Of a stretch of DNA of 12,346 bases, positions 6,340-12,346 are shown in pieces. Within the stretch, counting starts at the first letter, position 1, and each line of letters begins with the position of its first letter. Position numbers and translations under genes: made by a program. Source of the stretch: Eggerthellaceae bacterium UBA5808 (lineage in GTDB: Bacteria; Actinomycetota; Coriobacteriia; Coriobacteriales; Eggerthellaceae). Location of the stretch: the NCBI GenBank assembly GCA_002417975.1, contig DIDE01000028.1, positions 1 through 12,346 of the forward strand, in the 5' to 3' direction. Below the pieces are notes generated by a model, which had not been told where the DNA came from, made no database searches, and saw only the letters and a list, made by a program, of their open reading frames with translations.

Positions 6340-6681
6340 TTAATCCAGATGAAACGCACACGGAAGATCCGTGCAAACGGGCGAATTATCGGGGTTCGTC
6401 TCCATGACGCTCTCCATAAAGTCCCACCATTTCCGGTTGATGGGAGTGTCCGCTGATTTTGCGTACGTTTCCGGATCATCAACTTCGATGTAGCCGAACA
6501 AAATGTTCGTCTCTTCATCGATGAAGATGCTGTAATTATGGCCGCCATACTCATGAATCATATCTTGCATTTCCGGCCAGAGTTCATTGTGACGCTTCTC
6601 ATATTCGGCAGCAAAGCCAGGATACAGCTTCATTTTGAAGCCTTGAATAGTTCTACCGTCCCCTGTTTTACGAATGGTCAT
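6340..6681 (-). CDS. rhaM: L-rhamnose mutarotase
   Basis: Interconverts the alpha and beta anomers of L-rhamnose in the cytoplasm and so feeds the isomerase. The 113-aa protein aligns well from memory with E. coli RhaM (104 aa). EYEKRHNELWPEM carries Y27 and H31, matching E. coli Y18 and catalytic H22. GGHNYSIF follows at 46-53, and RKWWDFM plus NPDNSP (83-101) form the family's C-terminal signature. The N-terminus is about 9 residues longer. The start at ATG 6681 is supported by AAGGAG with normal spacing. A 186-bp non-coding gap separates it from rhaD; it contains a small ATGTC/GACAT hairpin (6715-6728) just upstream of the ribosome site. Confidence 0.96.
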   Translation of the reverse strand: MTIRKTGDGRTIQGFKMKLYPGFAAEYEKRHNELWPEMQDMIHEYGGHNYSIFIDEETNILFGYIEVDDPETYAKSADTPINRKWWDFMESVMETNPDNSPVCTDLPCAFHLD

Positions 6682-6867
6682 AGCTCTCTCCTTTGTATTG
6701 CATGCTTCTCGCCCATGTCACTAGACATCCACGCGCACCCTTTAGTTGGGGGCAAAATCATCCCCTTCTATCTCGCGAAGATGTACATCCACACAGAGCG
6801 ACACTCTCGTCCACTGCACACAGCACCGAACGCCCCAACAACATGACGTCCGGTTCTATGTCGCTAA

Positions 6868-7701
6868 TTAATCGAGAAATGCATCGTTTGGCGAAACACC
6901 AAACGCAGTACACACCTGACGCAACTCATCATCTGCAATAAGATACGCAGGTTCCGATCCGCCTTGCGCTGCACGCGCAGAAAGATACAGACCGGCTGAT
7001 TTTTCGATCGTGTGCATGAGTCCAAACGTTTCATCAAAATCGGACCCACTGCAGAACAAACCATGCTGCGTCCAAACAACCGCTTCGTACGTCTGCATCA
7101 GTTCACTCGTTGCCTGCGCGATCTCGGCACCACCGGGAACCATCCAGGGAACTACTCCAACGCCTTCAGGGAAGATGATGATACATTCAGTCATCGACTT
7201 CCATAATATGCGCGAATAGCGGCGAGCATCAGGCTCAATGAGCGTCGACAGCGTAATGATATTAGGCGTATGAGCATGATAGATTACGCGATTCGCGCCA
7301 TCTGTTGCTTTCATACGTACGCTATGATTCATGAAATGCGTTGGGAATTCGCTGGTCGGACGACCACCGTTCGTAAGCCCCCACACAATACGCCATGCAT
7401 CGCCCGTTTCATTAATCTCAACGATGCCAATGCAATCACTCGTATCAAGAGCAACCTTACGCATGTACTTACCCGAACCAGTTGTCACAAAAAATGCGCC
7501 TGCAAGTTCAGGGGCCTTAACTCCCATATCGACCCATTCATGACCCTTGATCGTAAAGTATGGCATGCATACCTTCACATCTTCTTCGGTCATGCGATAC
7601 GTCAAATTACCGCCATTTCGTTCGTGCCATCCCTGGTCCCAACCGTCTCCGCACACACGTTTGAAGCGACGGATACAATTCGCTTCCTGGATCATAGACA
7701 T
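6868..7701 (-). CDS. rhaD: Rhamnulose-1-phosphate aldolase
   Basis: Zinc-dependent class II aldolase that splits L-rhamnulose 1-phosphate into dihydroxyacetone phosphate and L-lactaldehyde. The 277-aa length fits the family (E. coli 274). Visible marks are ERNGGNLTYRM (27-37), GSGKYMRKV (75-83), the catalytic-loop region RPTSEFPTH with E118 (E. coli E117), the zinc pair in YHAHTPN (H142 and H144) and the third ligand in TQHGLF (H213). No key residue is missing. The start is ATG 7701, with AAGGAG 8 nt upstream; a second ATG two codons in is less well placed. The 238-bp gap towards rhaA carries a palindrome, direct repeats and a hairpin, suggesting a separately regulated promoter here. Confidence 0.97.
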   Translation of the reverse strand: MSMIQEANCIRRFKRVCGDGWDQGWHERNGGNLTYRMTEEDVKVCMPYFTIKGHEWVDMGVKAPELAGAFFVTTGSGKYMRKVALDTSDCIGIVEINETGDAWRIVWGLTNGGRPTSEFPTHFMNHSVRMKATDGANRVIYHAHTPNIITLSTLIEPDARRYSRILWKSMTECIIIFPEGVGVVPWMVPGGAEIAQATSELMQTYEAVVWTQHGLFCSGSDFDETFGLMHTIEKSAGLYLSARAAQGGSEPAYLIADDELRQVCTAFGVSPNDAFLD

Positions 7702-7733
7702 AGAATGAACTCCTTCTTTTTCATAACGTTTGC

Positions 7734-7763
7734 TCAGTAGTACGCATATATGCGTACTACTGA
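7734..7763. promoter_or_regulatory. Perfect 30-bp palindrome upstream of rhaD
   Basis: Two 15-base arms meet with no spacer (left arm TCAGTAGTACGCATA, right arm its exact reverse complement). It ends 32 bp before the rhaD ATG. In DNA it could bind a dimeric regulator; in the rhaD leader RNA it would form a stem of about 13 bp. No T run follows on the minus strand, so it is not a typical intrinsic terminator. The 9-mer TATGCGTAC of one arm recurs at 6301-6309 upstream of the permease. Confidence 0.85.
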
Positions 7764-7786
7764 CATAAGATCGATCAAGCTACCTG

Positions 7787-7815
7787 CATATAATGCCTTG
7801 TTTGCAAATTCGCAA
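7787..7815 (-). promoter_or_regulatory. Putative rhaD promoter
   Basis: On the minus strand TTGCGA (7815-7810), a 17-bp spacer and TATATG (7792-7787) form a weak sigma-70-type promoter. Transcription would start near 7780, putting the 30-bp palindrome in the early transcribed region. The poor match to consensus would suit a promoter that needs an activator, and the -35 overlaps one of two direct repeats. Confidence 0.35.
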
Positions 7816-7842
7816 GATGCTTGTTTGCAACTCGCAGCATCT
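7797..7842. repeat. 23-bp-spaced direct repeat over the putative -35
   Basis: Copies start at 7797 and 7820. Each begins with the identical 11-mer cttgtttgcaa and shares tcgca after a one-base offset. The spacing is close to two helical turns and the promoter-proximal copy covers the possible -35 box, an arrangement typical of AraC/XylS-family activator sites. No such regulator gene is in the window. Confidence 0.55.
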
Positions 7843-7872
7843 CACTAATACAACTGTACGTACCTATTACTG

Positions 7873-7964
7873 CTAGTTGCGCTTGGCTTAGCACATCGCC
7901 CTTGTCACGAACAAGAGCGAAGCTAAGCCAGTCACATTACTAGTTACGCTTGCTTAACACATCG
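7873..7964. repeat. Degenerate duplication of the rhaA 3' end
   Basis: Positions 7940-7964 (stop and last codons of rhaA) and 7873-7898 share ctagtt-cgcttg-ctta-cacatcg, matching about 23 of 26 positions with one inserted base, at an offset of 67 bp. The outer copy no longer belongs to a reading frame and supplies one strand of the hairpin at 7884-7930. It looks like a small tandem duplication that has since decayed. Confidence 0.65.
7884..7930 (-). terminator. Long hairpin just after rhaA
   Basis: TGGCTTAGC (7884-7892) pairs perfectly with GCTAAGCCA (7922-7930). Inside, CGC/GCG (7897-7899 with 7917-7919) and CTTGT/ACAAG (7901-7905 with 7911-7915) extend the rod. It begins about 10 bp after the rhaA stop codon on the minus strand. 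No T run follows, so it may protect the 3' end of the upstream mRNA or cause partial termination rather than act as a classic intrinsic terminator. Confidence 0.6.
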
Positions 7965-9193
7965 TTCTCATATTGCTTGACCTGCGGATAGCACCCAGCA
8001 TCAACCGGTACATTTTGACGACGGCAGAATTCATCCCAAACAAGTCCGAACGGCATGCTCTTGCATTGCTCGCCGAGCATCATCTTTTGCGTAAAGTCGT
8101 ATGTATCTTGCATCTGTTTAAGTGCCTTATGAGGCTTGAGCATTGCATACAGCAAACTCTTACTCATTGAGCGTGTACCTACTACCCAAGCACCAACACG
8201 ATTAATGGAGGCATCGAAGAAATCGAGACCGATGATGGCCTTATCGAGCGCATCGCAACGAACAATTTCGTCAGCGATCTCACGAATAGTGTCATCAAAC
8301 AGTACTACGTGATCACTGTCCCAGCGGACAGGACGCGTTACATGCAGAGGAATTTTGTCGAAGTAGCACAGCAGAGAAGGAATCTTATCCGCGACATTCT
8401 CGGTTGGATGATAGTGGCCAACATCAAGAAGATCGTATACGCCAGGATGCGTTGCTGCATATCCAAGGTAGAACTCGCCCGATCCAACGGTGTAGCTTTC
8501 AAGACCGATGCCAAACACTTTGGACTCTACGCAATCGATAACGTGAGGACATTTTTCCGCGAAAATCTTATCAAGTGAATCCTTGAGTCGCAGACGTGGT
8601 GCCAAACGATCAGCAGGAATATCTTTAAGACCATCAGGGATCCATACATTGTTGAGCACTTGGTCGTCAAGTTCTTCGCCAATACGCTCAGCAATACGAC
8701 GGCACGCAATGCAATGATTAATCCAAAAGGTACGTGTCTCAGGATCAGGAGAAGCGAGAGACATATCATGGTTCATTTTTGGATGGCTAAACAGCGTCGG
8801 GTTAAAATCAATGCCATAACCATGCTTCTTGGCCCATTCGACCCACGGTGCAAAATGTTTGTACTCGAGCTTATCACGGTCAACCCAGGGGTTCTCCTCA
8901 GTGAATACCGCATAGCTCGAATGAAGGTTAATGCGCTTGCTTCCAGGAATCATACGCGCCGCTTCTTCGAAGTCGGCGGTGAGCTCCTCAAAGGTGCGTG
9001 CTTTGCCAGGATAGTTACCAGTCGTCTGGATACCACCGGATGCGGCGTTGTCCTTCTGGTCGAATCCTTGCACATCGTCACCTTGCCAGCAGTTGATGGA
9101 AATAGCCTTGTGAGCTAATGTTTCCATCACCGCCTCCGTATCGATGCCCAAATCGGCATATGCCGATCGAGCATACTCGTAGGCATTGCTCAT
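7940..9193 (-). CDS. rhaA: L-rhamnose isomerase
   Basis: Metal-dependent (Mn2+) cytoplasmic isomerase turning L-rhamnose into L-rhamnulose, the first committed step. At 417 aa it matches E. coli RhaA (419 aa). By remembered alignment the metal and catalytic ligands are all present: E223 in VESKVFG, D257 and H260 in LLDVGHYHP, H284 in PLHVTRP, D292 and D294 in RWDSDH, and D324 in GLDFFDASIN. The N-terminal INCWQGDDVQGF and GIQTTGNYPGKAR blocks are also typical. I chose ATG 9193 because AAGGAG lies 7 nt upstream and the family begins here. The frame stays open upstream to a GTG at 9295 without a ribosome site. The 153-bp gap from rhaB holds a small hairpin, and the 3' end has been copied into the next gap. 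Confidence 0.97.
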   Translation of the reverse strand: MSNAYEYARSAYADLGIDTEAVMETLAHKAISINCWQGDDVQGFDQKDNAASGGIQTTGNYPGKARTFEELTADFEEAARMIPGSKRINLHSSYAVFTEENPWVDRDKLEYKHFAPWVEWAKKHGYGIDFNPTLFSHPKMNHDMSLASPDPETRTFWINHCIACRRIAERIGEELDDQVLNNVWIPDGLKDIPADRLAPRLRLKDSLDKIFAEKCPHVIDCVESKVFGIGLESYTVGSGEFYLGYAATHPGVYDLLDVGHYHPTENVADKIPSLLCYFDKIPLHVTRPVRWDSDHVVLFDDTIREIADEIVRCDALDKAIIGLDFFDASINRVGAWVVGTRSMSKSLLYAMLKPHKALKQMQDTYDFTQKMMLGEQCKSMPFGLVWDEFCRRQNVPVDAGCYPQVKQYENDVLSKRN

Positions 9194-9239
9194 TCTAAAA
9201 CTCCTTCTCTCCACGCTCTGGAATATATCTCTATAAAAG

Positions 9240-9257
9240 GCACGATCCTCTTCGTGC
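9240..9257 (-). terminator. Small hairpin with short U tail between rhaB and rhaA
   Basis: Read on the minus strand GCACGA and TCGTGC pair through 6 bp around a 6-base loop, followed by CTTTTAT. This is a weak terminator or attenuator candidate that would tune readthrough from pyk-rhaB into rhaA. The stem is short, so chance is not excluded. Confidence 0.35.
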
Positions 9258-9346
9258 GATTTATCTAACAGTAATGCGCGCTCTATTACTCCCACGCAGC
9301 GCGCTCGGTCACACTCTTACATGCGACGCTCCTGCACGCAACGTTC

Positions 9347-10816
9347 TTACTCGTGCGGATCAATCCGCGTAATATCAAACGATTGATGAATCGCATCACG
9401 TGCAGCCTGCAGATTGGGCATCTCACCAGCCATAAGTAACTGAACAATCAAGTTGCCTAAACTCGTTCCTTCAATTGGACCGGCAAAAACAGGAATATCG
9501 CACGCATCGGCTGTCAGCTGATTCAGATAAGAATCTTGACATCCGCCACCAACGATATTGATCGAGGTGTATGTGCGACCCGTCAATGCAGCCAAATCGG
9601 CAATTGAATCGGCATAGCATGATGACAAGCTTGCATACACGCAGCGCATCAACTCTCCAACGGACTCAGGAGCCTGCTGTCCTGTTTCAACGCAGGCTTG
9701 ACGAATCTCGTCAATCATTGAGTCAGGCGAAAGGAATCGATCGTCATTCACGTTAACAAACGCGTCGGCGTCGGATGCCTGCTCTGCGGCAGCGATCAGA
9801 TCGCCAAATCCGATCTCAGGATCACCCGGCTTACGCATCGCATGCGAAACCGCACCTGATCCTTCGACATAGTTCACACCATTAAGCTCGCGACGGATCG
9901 ACTGAACCATCCACAGGCCCATAATATTTTTTAGAAAGCGGAAGCGATATTCATATCCGCCCTCGTTGGTGAAATTTTGGAGACGGGACGCCTCAGTCGT
10001 AATGGGGCCCTCATGCTCGACGCCCAAGAGGCTCCATGTACCCGAAGAAAGATAGACGGCATTTTTGTCACGCGCAGGAACCGCAAGAAACGCCGACCCC
10101 GTATCGTGCGTTGCAGGAAGCACAACAGTCGTATCAAATCCCACGCGATCGCGGATCTCTGGAGACAGAGAGCCAACCACCGTACCAGGCATTGTCGGCT
10201 TAGCAAACAACACCTGCGGCAATCCGCACGCAGAAAGGATAGTCGTATCCCAATCCTTCGTTCGTGCATTAAGTAAGTTAGTCGTAGTCGCATTCGTATA
10301 TTCGTTGCGAGCAACGCCTGTTAACAGATAATTGAAATAGTCAGGGATCATCAAAAAGCGACGCGCATCACGTATCTGATCAGGATGTTCGCGTTTAAGC
10401 GCAATCAGCTGATAGAGCGTATTAAACGGTTGGCGCTGAATTCCCGTACGACGATAGACAATCTCGGGAGAGATAAGTGCATCGACAATGGGGAATATCC
10501 CCTTCGTGCGATCATCGCGATACGAAACAGCATCACCAACACGCTGTCCATTTCCATCGAGCAGCACGAAATCGACGCCCCACGTATCGATGCCCATCGT
10601 AGTCGGAATTTTGCCTGCTTTTCCACATGCTTCAAGGCCCTTGACGATCTGTTCAAAGAGTCCGTCAATATCCCAACAATCGTGCCCACCAGCACGCAAC
10701 TGCTTTGTATCGAACCGATACATTTCCTCGAGGACAATGCGACCGTCTTCGACGTGTCCAAGGACATGACGTCCGCTTGACGCCCCTATATCGACAGCCA
10801 GATAGTATTGAGTCAT
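9347..10816 (-). CDS. rhaB: Rhamnulokinase
   Basis: FGGY-family sugar kinase that phosphorylates L-rhamnulose to L-rhamnulose 1-phosphate with ATP. The 489-aa protein matches E. coli RhaB (489 aa). Visible marks are the N-terminal phosphate-binding DIGASSGR (9-16), GIDTWGVDFVLLD (75-87), QPFNTLYQL, the TNATTTNLLN segment, the catalytic aspartate of ATHDTG (D238; E. coli D237), YLSSGTWSLLG in the second domain, NIMGLWMVQ, and VGGGCQDSYLNQLTADA near the nucleotide site. ATG 10816 is chosen by family fit and by AAGGTG 8 nt upstream. The frame's longer upstream extension overlaps the pyk end and is rejected. Only 16 bp separate it from the pyk stop, and its ribosome site lies within that gap, so co-transcription with pyk is likely. 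Confidence 0.97.
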   Translation of the reverse strand: MTQYYLAVDIGASSGRHVLGHVEDGRIVLEEMYRFDTKQLRAGGHDCWDIDGLFEQIVKGLEACGKAGKIPTTMGIDTWGVDFVLLDGNGQRVGDAVSYRDDRTKGIFPIVDALISPEIVYRRTGIQRQPFNTLYQLIALKREHPDQIRDARRFLMIPDYFNYLLTGVARNEYTNATTTNLLNARTKDWDTTILSACGLPQVLFAKPTMPGTVVGSLSPEIRDRVGFDTTVVLPATHDTGSAFLAVPARDKNAVYLSSGTWSLLGVEHEGPITTEASRLQNFTNEGGYEYRFRFLKNIMGLWMVQSIRRELNGVNYVEGSGAVSHAMRKPGDPEIGFGDLIAAAEQASDADAFVNVNDDRFLSPDSMIDEIRQACVETGQQAPESVGELMRCVYASLSSCYADSIADLAALTGRTYTSINIVGGGCQDSYLNQLTADACDIPVFAGPIEGTSLGNLIVQLLMAGEMPNLQAARDAIHQSFDITRIDPHE

Positions 10817-10832
10817 AGTGTCACACCTTGCC

Positions 10833-12317
10833 TTATAGGGTCTCAACGTTGTCGCTGCGGATCTCGACAACATACATCACATTCGTCGGAGCACTCTGCG
10901 TCTCCCCTGTTGCACCTTTGGGAAGATAGGGGCTCGTTCGATGGTCTCCTGCAGTAAATACCGTCAGATCTCCGTTGCGTACATACCCGTGGCGGCACAC
11001 AGCTTCACGAGCATTAGCAATGACCGTACGCATCGGCGCATCCTCGACGTTGCCGAGCATCGGCGTCACGCCCCAATACAGCTGCATGCGACGCATAACC
11101 CTTTCGCGCTTGGTCACTGCATAAATCGGGGCACCTGGTCGTAGGTTAGAAATAAGCCGAGCCGTACGTCCCGACGTAGTCGGCGTAACGATGCAGGTTG
11201 CGTGAATAGCCTCGGCCGTCTGCACAGCCGCACGTCCCACTGACGGGGATACGCGTTCAACATCGGTCGAGTAATGGACACCATTCTGCATATGCTCATC
11301 CACATAAGGTTCGCTCGCCTCAGCAATTTGAGCCATCATACGAACCGTAGGAATAGGATATTTGCCTATCGCCGTCTCGCCCGAAAGCAACAGTGCATCG
11401 GTACCATCGTAGATTGCGTTGGCGACGTCGCCAACTTCAGCACGTGTTGGACGAGGATTGCGCATCATAGAATCAAGCATTTGCGTAGCTGTGATAACAG
11501 GTGTGTGCTTTGCATTACAAAGCTTGATAATGCGCTTTTGAATATGAGGAACACGATTTGCATCGACCTCAACGCCAAGATCGCCACGAGCGATCATGAC
11601 GCCATCGGATACTTCGACGATTTCATCGATGTTTTCGACGCTTTCGCGACTTTCGATTTTGGAGATAATTGCAATATCTTCTCCACCATGAGCTGCAAGG
11701 AACGCGCGATAAGCACGAACATCATCAGCTGAACGGATAAAAGAAGCGGCGACAAAATCAATATCCTGTTCGATGCCAAACAACAAATCTTGTTCGTCAG
11801 CTTCCGTCATCGATGGAAGATCGACGGAAATACCAGGGATATTAACAGATTTATGCGAACCCAGCATGCCAGTATTTTGTACGGTGCAGCAAACATCTTC
11901 GCCACGCACCTCATCGACAATGAGCTCAATGCTTCCATCATCAATTAAAACTGCCGATCCTGGCTCGACCACACGCCACAAACCTTTGTAGCTTTGCGTG
12001 ATTAGGCGCTCGGTTCCTTCAACTTCGCGCTCAGTAAGCGTAATCGTTTTGCCCGCGCTCAGATGAATCGGCTGACCGCCTTTGATAGCTCCCGTACGAA
12101 TTTCTGGACCGCGCGTATCAAGAAGTATCGCCGTTGGCGTATCAAGCTCACGACGAATCTTTTTAAGACGATTCATACGAGCAAGGTGCTCGGTGTGCGT
12201 ACCGTGGCTGAAATTGAATCGTGCAATATCCATCCCGGACGTGATTAAACTCTTCAGCGTTGATTCGCTGTCGACTGCAGGACCGAGTGTACAGACGATT
12301 TTCGTTCGCTTCGCCAT
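10833..12317 (-). CDS. pyk: Pyruvate kinase
   Basis: Transfers phosphate from phosphoenolpyruvate to ADP, giving pyruvate and ATP, the last step of glycolysis. The 494-aa protein is complete. It starts with KRTKIVCTLGPA (3-14) and the substrate-binding NFSHG (35-39), then LDTRGPEIRTG (66-76). The B domain spans about 77-175, and the active-site block IAIISKIESRESVENIDEI (215-233) contains the K220 and E222 pair. MIARGDLGVE and TATQMLDSM follow, with an allosteric-type C-terminal domain from about 355. E72 in GPEIRTG corresponds to the glutamate that marks K+-dependent enzymes. There is no extra C-terminal PEP-utiliser domain. ATG 12317 follows AAGGGG by 5 nt. It is first of the minus-strand genes seen, with rhaB 16 bp downstream; its promoter lies beyond the window edge. 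Confidence 0.97.
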   Translation of the reverse strand: MAKRTKIVCTLGPAVDSESTLKSLITSGMDIARFNFSHGTHTEHLARMNRLKKIRRELDTPTAILLDTRGPEIRTGAIKGGQPIHLSAGKTITLTEREVEGTERLITQSYKGLWRVVEPGSAVLIDDGSIELIVDEVRGEDVCCTVQNTGMLGSHKSVNIPGISVDLPSMTEADEQDLLFGIEQDIDFVAASFIRSADDVRAYRAFLAAHGGEDIAIISKIESRESVENIDEIVEVSDGVMIARGDLGVEVDANRVPHIQKRIIKLCNAKHTPVITATQMLDSMMRNPRPTRAEVGDVANAIYDGTDALLLSGETAIGKYPIPTVRMMAQIAEASEPYVDEHMQNGVHYSTDVERVSPSVGRAAVQTAEAIHATCIVTPTTSGRTARLISNLRPGAPIYAVTKRERVMRRMQLYWGVTPMLGNVEDAPMRTVIANAREAVCRHGYVRNGDLTVFTAGDHRTSPYLPKGATGETQSAPTNVMYVVEIRSDNVETL

Positions 12318-12346
12318 ATAATCCCCTTGATCTCCCCGTTCCTCGG

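Noticed and set aside
5301..6456. Plus-strand frames of 154 and 208 codons opposite the permease and rhaM
   Set aside because: Both are antisense to well-supported genes and show no protein family character.
9194..9295. 34-residue N-terminal extension of rhaA starting at GTG 9295
   Set aside because: No ribosome site at 9295, while AAGGAG is ideally placed for ATG 9193 and the family starts there.
10817..10873. 19-residue extension of rhaB overlapping pyk
   Set aside because: It would overlap the pyk coding end; ATG 10816 has a ribosome site and matches the known start of RhaB proteins.

Overview
The window looks like a chromosomal stretch from a medium-GC Gram-positive bacterium. The hibernation factor is the long form, translation starts follow strong AAGGAG/AGAGGTG-type Shine-Dalgarno (SD) sites, and the Hpf and NhaA proteins have an actinobacterial flavour. 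Coriobacteriia is my best guess, made from remembered family resemblance only (low to moderate confidence). No tRNA, rRNA, CRISPR array, insertion sequence or phage gene was found.

Layout. Positions 1-430 hold no gene, only an array of short degenerate repeats. A Na+/H+ antiporter gene (nhaA, minus strand, 431-1927) follows. A divergent gene-poor region of about 550 bp carries its promoter, a Pho-box-like direct repeat, and a structured leader for the long-form ribosome hibernation factor (hpf, plus strand, 2485-3051). Next, behind its own good promoter, is a lone AAA ATPase of the AAA_14/DUF4143 type (plus strand, 3371-4606), closed by a strong and probably bidirectional terminator. A 35-bp tandem repeat separates it from the remainder of the window.

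From 12317 down to 4791 everything reads on the minus strand. In transcription order it is pyruvate kinase (pyk), rhamnulokinase (rhaB), L-rhamnose isomerase (rhaA), rhamnulose-1-phosphate aldolase (rhaD), L-rhamnose mutarotase (rhaM) and an MFS sugar permease. Together they form an almost complete L-rhamnose pathway: uptake, anomer conversion, isomerisation, phosphorylation, and cleavage to DHAP plus L-lactaldehyde. The pyruvate kinase at the head could finish the lower-glycolysis branch. No lactaldehyde reductase or dehydrogenase and no rha regulator lies in the window.

The gaps in the rha cluster are large (about 150-240 bp) except between pyk and rhaB (16 bp). The rhaA-rhaD gap is the richest. 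It holds a degenerate copy of the 3' end of rhaA folded into a long hairpin, a pair of 23-bp-spaced direct repeats over a possible -35 box, and a perfect 30-bp palindrome just before rhaD. I do not see a clearly new multi-gene system. The more unusual signals are regulatory: the hpf leader, the rhaA-rhaD gap, the Pho-box-like site and the two intergenic repeat arrays.
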